Source: Margaritispora aquatica (taxonomy: Eukaryota > Ascomycota > Leotiomycetes > Helotiales > Discinellaceae). Taken from it: a stretch of 64,000 nt of DNA. Positions 12,009 through 22,190 of this stretch are shown one piece after another (the stretch's first letter is position 1; each line of letters opens with the position of its first letter). The position numbers and the translations under genes are program-made. A model generated the notes under the pieces. The model was not told the origin of the DNA. It did no database searches and saw only the letters and a program-made list of their open reading frames with translations. The stretch is taken from positions 1,426,001 to 1,490,000 of the forward strand of contig VJWN01000003.1 of the NCBI GenBank assembly GCA_007644065.1, written 5' to 3'.

Positions 12009-13643
12009 TTAAAGAGAGTATTCTTCTGTGAGCAAATGTATCCCCCGACTTCTTGTTTTCCTTTGCAAACTCCTCCTGCTGGACAGCTTAGCGATGCAAT
12101 TCCTAACATCACCTACCAGCGATCTTTCTCCACAAACCACTACCATAGTCTCTCCCAGAGACATCTCTACAGAGCTTTGTATGAAGTCTCGTATAATAGG
12201 TCATCCGCTAGTGTAGGTGATATAATCTCGCTCGGAGTGAATAGTGCTCGCTTCTCGTTCGGATGCATCAAGATGTATATACTGTTCGCGTGAACCTGAC
12301 GGCCAAGCTTCTGCTTTAATCAGTTACTACTCGTCATCATTTTCTTCATTATCATATAGTGTGATTTGTTTGACACCAGACAAGTCGTACTTTTCGCCGT
12401 CATCAATGTCAGTAGATAACAGAAGGTTCTCCATTTCGATCGATTCTCTCGTAATTGCAACCTCAACTGACAACTCCATCTCTTGTCCCCCAGCTCGGAC
12501 AATTAAGTCTGAAAGCTTTTGTGTATAAAACTCGATGTCACTCCTTCTCCTTGATAAAACTAAGAAGTCCACTCGTCGAACGCATGTCCTGTTTGCTGAA
12601 CCTCGAAGCACCTTTTCCAAAATCGTCATCGTGTAAGATGTCCCAGTGGACGCTGATATGAATACAAATGTTTCAAAACCAGTCACATTAGAAGTTGGAC
12701 CAAAAGGGCCAGATAGGAATGCTCTGGGAAATGACGTCGGGTCATTTTGCTGAGCTGTCTCGGCATACTGGAGTGCCCTTTTGGTGAATCCCGATCGCGC
12801 CACGACTGCGAATTGCACATAATTTCGCGCTCCTCTCTTTGATGGTGCTGGAAATTTAGCGACTGTAAAAGAGTGAGTTTCGAATAAGCCCAGACGAGGG
12901 ATCCAGAGACGGAAATGTTGCCCTGAACTCTATGACAGCGGCACATCATTCATCGCGATGATCGTGACATCTGCACCATTAGATCGAAGCTGAGCTCGGT
13001 ACCCAATTCCACTTTTATGTGTGTTCTGATACCCAAGTATGACACTCCGGCACGCCCAATCGAAAGAAACAGCTCCGAGAGCAAACCATACAAAATCGCT
13101 CGCATACTTTGGTACATGTACCCACACTAGCCACAGGAACGTGACAGCTGAAACAATATGCTGCAAGACAAAAAATTTATACACAACTCTACGCAGCGGA
13201 GCAAGCGAGCTGAGGAATATCCACACGAGGACAAACCAAGCTCCTAAGCCATACTTAACCATAGGCATCATGGCCAACTCTAACGCAAAGAAGTCTGCTC
13301 GCACCCACTCACGCATGAAGAAGGCTCGATGGATCGTGACGGTGAGCAGAAGTGTCCTAGAGACCCAACGATGAAGCTAGTTGATTCTCCCGTATGAACT
13401 GCCCACTATCCATGCTAGGATACTGGCTTTGGATGAGAGGAGGTACACAAATGGTACTTGTGCGAGCGAGATCCAGGCTGCTCGGAAGCCAATGCGCTCA
13501 TAGTATGAGACGTCGTTAATAATGGCGTCAATTACGAGTGTGTAGGTGATTACGGCCCAGTAGCAGAGCAATAGCGAGATACTGCCGAGAGGAGGTGGAC
13601 TTAGCCATGAGAACGTGCCTAGAGAATATACAGTACTAGTCAA
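12009..13643 (-). pseudogene. Ferric/cupric reductase (FRE family), decayed
   Basis: One frame on the minus strand, read through its stops, spells most of a FRE metalloreductase. It has membrane helices (NDVSYYERIGFRAAWISLAQ), the haem region (LHRWVSRTLLLTVTIH and LQHIVSAVTFLWLVWVHV), the FAD-binding region (GQHFRLWIPRLG, HSFTVA where the family has HPFT), the NAD region (AFLSGPFGP, FVFISASTGTSYT), and a C-terminus (VVVCGERSLVGDV ... HLLTEEYSL) ending at the TAA at 12009-12011. Five in-frame stops interrupt it: TAG 13377-13379 and TAG 12930-12932, where relatives have Trp; TAG TAA 12324-12329; and TGA 12201-12203, where relatives have Arg. The N-terminal signal and first helices are missing: upstream is an AT-rich stretch and an in-frame TAG. 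No intron signals remove the stops. An active copy would reduce Fe3+ or Cu2+ at the plasma membrane; this copy should not. Confidence 0.85.
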
Positions 13644-14939
13644 CTGCTATTAAACGAAGCGAAGAACACGAAAATTCCGAATTTTTCGAAACATAAATTT
13701 TTATTTATATTAAATCAATCAATAAGTTTAAAAATACAAAAATAGAACTATTCGAAAGCTCTAATTCCCCCGTATAAACTATATGAAAAAATAGTGATCC
13801 GAGAAACCTCTGAATACACAATTGTCATACCGAGGCTGGAACGACGGCATGTTGAGATGCATTTGTAAGCAGTCTTCAAATTCGTGTAAACCTTCTCGCT
13901 TAAGCTTGAGCCTGACTCAGAAATTGCACAAAACTTGATGATTGTGCAACTATGACTAGGTAAAATTAGTTGAATTGAAAATCTTCAAGCGAATGGGAAG
14001 AGATGAATTCGCTGACCAGCAACCACAACTCATCAGCTATACAAGCTATATCTCTAAAACCCTCCTAGCAAGATTATGATGCAGAGTCAATTAATGAAAA
14101 GACTTGCAATATCCTGCGATGTCCCGAACTGTTCTAAATGGTAGCGTGTGTATATTTAGCGGCAATACCTCACAGCCTGTGATGACCATTGTCTTGTGAG
14201 ACTCCCAACATGCTATAACTGGTCGCTCTATATCTACTCACTATACCCAGCTTCTCCAGAGTTGGTCTACTGCTTTATAGAGTCTTCTAAGCAATCGCTG
14301 TAAGCCCTGACCTCCATCCTAGATATCTCTAAATCTTCGAAATATCCAGCTCTCGCCTAAAACTTGAGCAGATCGCATATTCAAAGTCACATGCATTCGC
14401 CAAGAATACGCCCCAACAGGGCTTGGAAACTTGCTCACATATCTCACAAACTAGCTCACTTTATTGGCTAGTCTCCAGCAACGAAGTGAACAGTAAACGC
14501 AGAATGCTTGAGAGAGGCCAGGGTCTCGGATTATCCTTCTCAAACCACCTCGTGGGAGATCTTGGCAATGAACGCCCGTCACATACCACTGGAACAATTT
14601 ACTGAACTCAAGGTCATCTTTTCTAAGGCTCGTATCCTACAGGGTCAGTTTAAACAGACGGCTCAGACCCTTTCAGATGTGGATACAGCCTGCGTGCGAA
14701 CCTCGAAAGTGTACCTGTAGACCCAGCGGTTTGTCTCTCTAAAGTCTAAGTTCGAGAATTGTTTACCTCAAAACTCACTCACACACCTAGCCTAGCTAAA
14801 ATCAATTTGTGGAACGATCCGGGATTCACTCCTATAATATGACGGACCCTCTTCCTTCGTTCACTTTACCGACTTCTCCTCCGAGTATATCGGAACTCCA
14901 TTTCACTTTCGATTACGCTTCACCACATTTCACGCCAAG
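13644..14939. other. Divergent intergenic between dead reductase and copper transporter
   Basis: This is about 1.3 kb. The part at 13680-13760 is very AT-rich and may be the eroded 5' end of the reductase. Nearer the copper transporter are TGAGCA (about 14365) and TTGCTCA (about 14430) sequences in opposite orientation. They are similar to, but not exactly, the yeast Mac1 copper element TTTGCTCA. An out-of-frame upstream ORF (14839-14970) overlaps the CTR start. Confidence 0.4.
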
Positions 14940-15770
14940 ATGGATATGGGAACCTCAACCGCGATGGTGATGGGAACTGCTACAGCAGCAACTACAGCAG
15001 CAACCGCAAGCAGCACCGCAGCAGCTATGGAGATGGATATGGGAGGTGGATGTCAAATATCTGTAGGCGGAAGGTGATTTAATCTCTCGATGTGTGGAAA
15101 CTGACCATGTCCAGATGCTCTGGAATTGGTACACTGTCGACTCATGTATGTGATATCACACTCTACTTGCTCCCTATGATCAACTGAGTTTCTCTGTAGG
15201 CTTCATTTCCGCAACATGGCACATCAGGTCCAAGGGAATGTTTGCAGGCTCTTGTATTGGTGTTATTCTCCTCGTCATGTCTCTCGAATTCTTGCGCCGC
15301 ACTTCCAAAGAATACGATCAATACATTCTCCGTCAAGCCCAGAAGAACTACCAGGAAACCAATTCTGCTGCAGCCTCTGTTACGAAGTCTTCAAATGGTG
15401 CTGAGGCTGCTGCACCAGCCGCATGCGCTCCACCCCTTATGTCATTCCGACCCAATGTCTTTCAACAAGCTATCCGTGCTGGCCTCCATATGGTTCAGTT
15501 CGCTGTTGCTTACTTTGTCATGTTGCTAGCCATGTAGGAGATACACGTTTACCTTCGCTTGTACTTCAAGGGCATGCTAACAGATCCAAAGGTACTACAA
15601 CGGATACATTATCATTTCCATCATCATTGGTGCTTACTTAGGATCATTTGTCTTTTCCTGGGAGACAATCAAGATGGGGTAAGTCCTATATACACTTTTA
15701 GCATAACAAAATTTTAACCATTCAATACAGATCAGAAACAAAGCAAGAGGCAACATACTGCTGTGGTTAG
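14940..15770 (+). CDS. CTR-family copper transporter
   Basis: Five exons: 14940..15062, 15115..15145, 15200..15533, 15592..15678 and 15731..15770 (204 aa), all with GT-AG introns of 52-58 bp. The N-terminus is Met-rich (MDMGTS, MVMG, MEMDMGGGC), as expected for the extracellular copper-collecting segment. The first helix region is MLWNWYTVDSCFISATWHI. The second helix has the MxxxM filter (VMLLAMYYNGYI), formed only after splicing across 15534-15591. The third helix has a small-residue stretch (IIIGAYLGSFVF) close to the usual GxxxG packing motif. The C-terminus ends TYCCG, a Cys pair of the copper-handling kind. CTR proteins form trimers that import Cu+, normally after a FRE reductase has made Cu+. 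Here the neighbouring reductase is broken. Confidence 0.9.
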
Positions 15771-16156
15771 ATCTAGTCTCTCCGAGGGACGTTGGATTTT
15801 AGCAAGCAATCCCATGCATGGATCTTGAATTACAGTTGAAGTAGACAACAGATGTTCGGGCCAATGGAATGAAACAACTTGAAGTCTCGGGATGTAATAC
15901 ATGCTGCAAATCAAACACTCGCTTCTCTTTTAATCTGAACCAATCGTTACTGATGTCGGTACTTGAAATGTAGCCCAAAATTAGTCTGTAAGCTAGTGCT
16001 TCTTAGTTGTTCTGTTACGGCTTGTACCGGTAATAGCTCTAGCCTAACCTTGAGCTATCCTGTCACTGGTAGCAAATAACGCATGATGCTTGACGTCTCA
16101 TCAATGTGAGCTGGTTCTTTGAGTGAAACTCCATTCCTTCCATTTAACAGTCCACC
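15771..16156. other. Intergenic, 386 bp
   Basis: This holds the 3' end of the copper transporter gene and the promoter of the methyltransferase. Nothing else was recognised. Confidence 0.55.
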
Positions 16157-17115
16157 ATGATACTCGTCCCCAAAATGCCACCTAAGCCAGGATCCAAAGA
16201 CCAAATTTTCTACGTGAACCTCGAAGAACGGCCTCCTACAGCAGCGTGCGCAGAACTTCTTGGCGAGTACAGTAAAATCCCCAAAGGCGAAGTCAACAAC
16301 CACATCGCAGCAGTTGTGAGTTTCTCCTCTGGGCCCTTTCCAAATCTGACATCTCCCAGCGCGATGATGCCTGGTCTCACTATCCCTACCCCTCCATCGG
16401 TCTCTTCCACTTCCTCGACCTCGGACTCTCAGGCGACGATCTCCCAGAAGATATATCAGGCATCTCGGACGAGATTCAAGGCTTCTACCAAACCATCCTG
16501 CACAAGCTCAAGAATGGAGGCAAGTTCCTCGATGTCGGATGTATGTTCGCTCAAGACGCACGGAGGCTTGTATTTGACGGCGCACCGCCCGAGTCTATCT
16601 ACGGCACCGACTTGCACAAAAAGTATTTCGAGTACGGGTACAAGCTCTTCAACGACTCGCACATCATCCCTAAAGACCACTTCATCGCAACCGATATCCT
16701 AGACACTGCCTCTACAGCCCTCAAGCACCTGGAAGGCAAGTTAGACGTCATCAACGCAGTGCATCTTCTTCACGTCTTCTCGATCGACGACCAGCACGTC
16801 TTGCTCAAGCGCTTCATCAAGCTCCTCAAGCCCGAGAAAGGCGTCATGATCACGGGTCGCTGCAGCGGACACGTCCAGGCTGGGTATCGTGGGGGTGAGC
16901 ACACGGCACAGACGACCAAGAGTAAGGGCAATATCTTTGAGCATAACCCTGAAAGTATGAAGAAGATTTTTGAGAACGTTGGGCGAGAAACAGGCACGAG
17001 CTGGGAGGTTACAAGCTGGTTTTGGCAATTTGGACCACATACTGCTGGGTGGAAGGAGGGGTGGTTTAGAGAGATGGAACATGGGATTACTACTTTTATT
17101 GTTACGAGATTGTAA
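16157..17115 (+). CDS. Class I SAM-dependent methyltransferase
   Basis: Exons 16157..16315 and 16360..17115 (304 aa); the intron is only 44 bp (GTGAGT...CCCAG) and keeps the frame. Motif I, which binds S-adenosylmethionine, is GGKFLDVGCMFAQDARRL (about residues 106-122). It is followed by IYGTDLHKKYFEYG, with the acidic residue that binds the ribose, and by LDVINAVHLLHVFS as motif III. The overall pattern (FLDVGC...QD...DGAP...YGTDL) resembles the small fungal methyltransferases seen in meroterpenoid clusters (AusD / Trt5 type). The genes on either side are a copper transporter and an enoyl-CoA hydratase, so there is no sign of a biosynthetic cluster. The substrate is unknown. Confidence 0.82.
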
Positions 17116-17798
17116 GACATTTTCTGAGAAGTGATGAATGAATAGCATTTGTTTGATAGAATACAGAGATTTTAGTTAAGATATTTCTTCGTGGTCCTTG
17201 CGTCACGTACACAATCTCCTCTTTTACCACTGACTTTTCCAGAGGACCAAAAGGTCTGAACTACTAAGTCAAGATACCACTGAATTGAGAAATATAGTCA
17301 GAAGAGGAGATACCTCTCACCAACCATGCTTTAACTTACGATGAAAAACAAATCCGAATTCTCTCGTATATTGTCGTAAATTTCGAAATTCATATTTTAA
17401 AGATAATCATTAGCTTCCAAATCTCTATCTTATCGTGATATACACAAAAAGCTAATCTTTTGTGCAACTTCTAAACTTCAAGCAAAATAAACTTTCAATC
17501 CTATCAATTGAAGCCCTGCATTTGTAGAACTCCAGCATGGGATGAACCTCGGTCCAACGTGTCTTCGGCTAATTCAACCCCTGAAACCTGGGGAAACGTC
17601 GAATGTAAGCGGTGAAGTGGGGTCTTATTAACTTATACTTTTCAACCTCATCGCATATACTTTCGCATTCTTGCATTGTTTGTCTTAGCTTTATCTTATT
17701 TCATCTCATAATCTCTTTTATATCTCACTACAATTCCATTTCTCCTTCATCTCCAACTTTCAATTCACACCAGCAGCAAAACCATCAGCAACACCACA
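17116..17798. other. Intergenic, 683 bp
   Basis: AT-rich 3' flank of the methyltransferase, then a pyrimidine-rich leader just before the hydratase start. No gene was seen. Confidence 0.55.
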
Positions 17799-18715
17799 AT
17801 GTCGAACCTCACTACCCAACCACCCACCTCCACCTCCTTCCTCCTCAGCTACCCCACTCCCCAAGTCCTCCTCGTAACCATCAACCGCGCATCGGCCATG
17901 AACAGCATTCCGACCCACGCACACTTCGAAGCCGATGCCATCTTCCGGTGGTTTGACGCCGAGCCCTCCCTCCGAGTCGCCGTCATCACGGGCGCGGGCA
18001 GGAAAGCTTTCTGTGCAGGTCAGGACCTGATCGAGCAAGCCAAGTTCAAGAGTGACGATGGCGCGACGAAACCCCCCGCCGGCGGTCCGTTGAGGCATCC
18101 CAAGAGCGGGTTTGCGGGCATCAGTAGGAGGATTGGCAAGAAGCCTATTGTGGCGGCTGTGAATGGCTTTGCGTTGGGTGGAGGGTTTGAGATTTGTTTG
18201 AACTGGTATGTCCCACATATCATCAGAAATCCCGAAGAAAGATACCATAAGTAAAGAGTGCTGATGAAAACAGCGACCTCATCGTCGCCGCCCCAAATGC
18301 CTCCTTCGGCCTGCCAGAGGCAACCGTAGGACTCTACGCCGCAGCCGGCGGTCTTCCACGCATTATGCGCAACACCTCGCTACAAATTGCGTCAGAGATA
18401 GCCATGACAGGGCGCCGACTCACTGCACAAGAAGCGCTCTCGTACCACCTAATTAACAAGATCTCAGTCTCGCAAGCGAGCGTCGTGGACGAGGCGGTCG
18501 CAATGGCGATGAAAGTAGCGGCTTTGTCGCCAGACGCGATTATAGTGACTCGAGCAGGACTGAGAGAGGCGTGGGAGACAGGCAGTGTAGAGAGAGCGGC
18601 GCAAATTACGAGTGATCGGTATGATGAGACATTGTTTGAGGGGGCGAATATGAAGATTGGGTTGGATGCGTTCAAGGGGAAGAGGAAGCCTGAGTGGGTT
18701 CCTAGTAAGATTTGA
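17799..18715 (+). CDS. Enoyl-CoA hydratase/isomerase family protein
   Basis: Exons 17799..18205 and 18274..18715 (282 aa), with a 68-bp intron (GTATGT...AACAG). Crotonase-fold signatures are the N-terminal VLLVTINRASAMNSI, the first oxyanion-hole loop GAGRKAFCAGQDL (about residues 65-77), and the second oxyanion-hole loop VNGFALGGGFEICLNCDL, which spans the splice. The fungal relatives act on acyl-CoA esters, usually in peroxisomal beta-oxidation or side-chain breakdown. The last three residues are SKI, a near-match to the peroxisomal PTS1 signal SKL. The start ATG has a good context (CACAATG). The exact acyl-CoA substrate cannot be read. Confidence 0.88.
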
Positions 18716-19245
18716 AGGATTATTATGTTAGGATGGCAGTGTATACGGATATAAGATGCATCATATTGGATCTGCCAATTGACATTAACATAGCACTGGC
18801 GTAGGAAAAGCCCGGATTGTTACAAATTAAGCATATAAGATCTAGAACTTGTGCATTCATGGTTACACAATGTGATTTAACGACTTCGATTGAAGTGCGA
18901 TTAGTCTTTGATTGTCATCCTGTCGTATTTTTGGACTCTCTAGGATGGGTATCGACCAGACCAAGGGTTGCACAACGAATCTGTACGACTCCTCATTTAG
19001 TAATTAAAATGAGCTTGGTGGCTAAGCGATAGATGTCGCCTGAAATACCCCATGATGAAGGCCATTACTTCAGAAACATCCATTAAATATAGACAGACTA
19101 AAACGTACGCCTGGAGCAAACAATCAACAAGGGGGCTGGGAAGGAATGGCTCAATCAAGAATGGCAGTTGCACGAACTCAAACGAATGAACAATGAGAGG
19201 CCAGAAGAGTTTGAACTTTATAACGATATCTTCGTATTCTCTTTA
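18716..19245. other. Convergent intergenic, 530 bp
   Basis: This separates the hydratase and cnxE, which converge here. The reading frame at 19168-19581 on the plus strand mostly overlaps cnxE and is a shadow. Confidence 0.55.
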
Positions 19246-21405
19246 TCACAGTGTATCAAACTCACTAAGAAGCTTCCCCATCAGGAGTGCCTCGAGATTT
19301 TCACCCTTTCCAAGACCATGCTGACTAGTCGGCAAGCGCAACAACCCATTCGCGCTCTTAAGACTACCTACCCTCGAACTCCGCTGTCCACCCGTGCTGC
19401 TCGCATGAATTCGCCCATCTCGCTTCAAAGTAAGAATGACACGGTGGTATTCAATTCGCTGAGGATCACAGCGAAAGGCGTGGTCGAGAGTTACCAGAAT
19501 TTTGGGCAGTCCTGCAGGAGAAACACCAGCTGCGTAGTGGAGAGACGGGAGAACGAAAAGGTGAAACGTCACCATTGCTGAAACGGGGTTGCCGGGCAGG
19601 GAAAAGATAACCTTGGTTATTCTTTCACCTGCGTTGTTCTTAACTGGCACTGTGGCGAATGTGGTTGGCTTTCCTGGCTTCATGGAAACTCTGCCGAAAT
19701 GAATGGTCCCTCCGAGTGATCGCTCAATCGTGGGTTTCAGCAAATCAAGCTCTCCCATAGACACACCACCTGAAGTGATCACCACATCGACCTTGCGAAG
19801 TGCATCACGAAGAGTCTCTTCCAATGCTCCAGACTTATCCTTAGCTACTCCGAGATCAACAGCTTCAAAACCACAACCACGAACAGCTGCTAACAAAGTC
19901 GGCCTATTACAATCTCGTACCTCGCCAAGTCGAAGCTCTCTGGGTCGATCATGCTCGATAATCTCGTCTCCCGTCGATAACACACCCACAACAGGCCTCT
20001 TATAAACCATGACCTCAGCTCTTCCAACAGAAGCCAGCAAGCCAAGTTCGCCTCCAATGGCAGAAACTTCCTCTCCCTTACGCATCACAACTTCGAATTG
20101 CTGGATATCGCTTCCTACTTCTCGCACGTTCTCACCTGGCTTCACACCCTCAGCCAAGATCTCAACGTCCTTCTCTTCCTTACCATCTTCAGTCATGGTC
20201 TTCAGCACTGTGTCCTCCACCATCACAACTGATGTCGCTCCAGGAGGAAGTGGAGCGCCGGTTGTGATCCGAGTGATCTGTCCAGCTTTCAGAGCAGGAA
20301 TTTCTCCAGGAGTTGCATGGGATACTGAAGCTACTGGGAATATGCCTCTGCTTGATCCGCCCTTTTCAAGAGCAATAACCGCATACCCGTCCACGATACT
20401 TGCACGATAAGCTGGGACTGGTTCTGGGGCTGTAACATCTTCTGCTAGTACACAGCCTACCAATGTTCCGTTAACTTTAGCTTTCACGATCTGAGGTGCT
20501 GGAGTCTTTTCCTTGATGAGCTTGATGGCATCTTCGACAGCTAGCATCGGATAGGGAGACGATCTATTCCGCCTTGTCGGTCCTAGACTGGGATCATTTG
20601 ATTTTGGATTGTCCTCTGTTGTTGTGTGTCGAACAGGCATTGAATGTCCATGGCTATGACCGTGATCATGAGAATGTCCATGAGAAGAGTGACCATCATG
20701 AGAATGATGACTATGGCTGTGTGAAAGACTTGCAGTGCTTTGACTCGCCACACTTATACCAGCGTCCTTCTCCAACTTCTTCACGCCCCCAGCGTGGAGA
20801 GTCCTCGAATCTGCTCCTGCTGCCTGGGCACAAGCATGAGGTAACAGCTTCAAGATCCATTGAAGATTCTCTTTTGCTCCTCTTGGAGAGCCTGGTAGTG
20901 TGACAATGATAGTCTTGTTCCTCACTCCAGCAACACCTCTTGACATAGCAGCAACTACTTAGTATCAGCCAATGTCTATGAAGCATATAAGAGGTACTCA
21001 CATGGCGTGACTGCAAGTGAAGCACTGAGCATACTATGTACGAGTCCAGGAGCCAGCTTATGTAGCAGAGGTGTGATGGCCTACGAATTATGAGTTATCA
21101 CTTTGAGCTATATACGAAATACAACTCACCTCAGGAGTATGATCATGTACAGCAAAGCCAGTTCCACCAGTAGATATCACTAAATTTGGCGCATTCTCCC
21201 CATCAGTCCAACCTTTGATCACACCCTGAATATCCTCAATAACATCGCCTACAATTTTCGTGTCTACGACCTCCCACTTCCCTCCACCTTCAGTATCAAA
21301 CACCTCTTTCAAAATTGGTCCTGAGGAATCAGCCGATGCATCTTCCGAAGCTGTAGTTGACACAACCAGAATCGCAGCTGTCAGAGGTTGAGAAGCGGCT
21401 GACAT
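19246..21405 (-). CDS. cnxE: Molybdenum cofactor enzyme, Mog-Moe fusion (gephyrin/CnxE type)
   Basis: Exons 21405..21130, 21080..21002 and 20954..19246 (687 aa); introns are 49 and 47 bp. The N-terminal MogA-like domain (about residues 5-165) has LVISTGGTGF and SRGVAGVRNKTIIVTLPGSP. The C-terminal MoeA-like half has PMLAVEDAIKLI, YRASIVDGYAV, VLSTGDEI, VVITSGGVSMGELDLL and VIFSLPGNPVSAM. The Mog part adenylylates molybdopterin and the Moe part inserts molybdate, giving the cofactor used by nitrate reductase and xanthine dehydrogenase. The domain order (Mog first) is as in Aspergillus cnxE. Between the domains lies a linker with 13 histidines in 26 residues (about 197-222). It shares a 160-bp divergent promoter with POP5. 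Confidence 0.92.
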
Positions 21406-21565
21406 CTTTAATCACTGTGTGAATTGAAAGAGGTGATAGAGGGGTGATCTTTAAAGCCTTCCCCACGTCACAAGATCCCGAGTCGCAATCGCGTCTCTCG
21501 AAAAAGAAAATCGCGACACCCCACACCATTCTCTTCACCACAAAGTATTTCCACCAGCAATCGCA
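21406..21565. promoter_or_regulatory. Divergent promoter cnxE / POP5
   Basis: Only 160 bp separate the two start codons, so both transcripts must start from this shared stretch. No specific site was identified. Confidence 0.6.
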
Positions 21566-22180
21566 ATGGTTCGCGTAAAACACAGATATCTGCTGGTCAA
21601 CATTCTATATCCTGAACTCGAGAAGGGACAAGAAAAGAGCAAAGTACCAGATGTGGTAGCTTTCAATCAGCCTACGACTGATGCGCTCAATTCGCAGGCC
21701 TTGTTGAGGGGATTGAAGGAGTCGGCAGTCAATTTATTTGGAGACTATGGAGCTGGTGCTATTTCTGGGAGTCTGTCAGGTAGGTTTGCTGCTCTTCGGG
21801 CATTGATATGGGACTGAATATAGGCAGTAAAATATTTATCCACAGCGACCTCGACGTTTATCCTACGAGTAGGACGTGGACATTATCAAATCGCTTGGGC
21901 TGCATTGTCTATGATGAATACCCTTCCCGTAAGGGATGGCAAGAAGTGTATCTTTAGGGTTGTGCGAGTTAGTGGCACGATGAAACTCGCAGAGAAAGAG
22001 GTCATTCGGCGAGCAAGAGAGATGATTTTAAAGGCACGAAAAGAGGTCGAGGAGCATGGGAGCTCGGCTCTTGATGGCATATTTGGGAATGCAGAAGCAG
22101 ATGCATTGAAAGAGAAGGACACATTAATGGTTGACAAATCAGACAGCGAGGATGATGAAGAAGAAGACGACGAGGATTGA
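21566..22180 (+). CDS. POP5: RNase P / RNase MRP subunit Pop5
   Basis: Exons 21566..21779 and 21828..22180 (188 aa); the 48-bp intron joins in phase 1. The protein begins MVRVKHRYLLVNILYP, the Pop5 signature, and continues with LRGLKESAVNLFGDYGAGAI and VKYLSTATSTFILRVGRGHYQIAWAAL, which is the conserved core that binds the RNA. It ends in an acidic tail (DSEDDEEEDDED). Pop5 is part of the ribonucleoproteins that trim the 5' ends of tRNAs and process pre-rRNA in the nucleus. Its stop lies 10 bp from the stop of the convergent GPN2 gene. Confidence 0.92.
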
Positions 22181-22190
22181 GGCATCAGTA

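Noticed and set aside
12327..13643. Introns removing the stops in the reductase
   Set aside because: No GT...AG pair of realistic length surrounds any of the stops, and the sequence on both sides of each stop matches the family without a gap.
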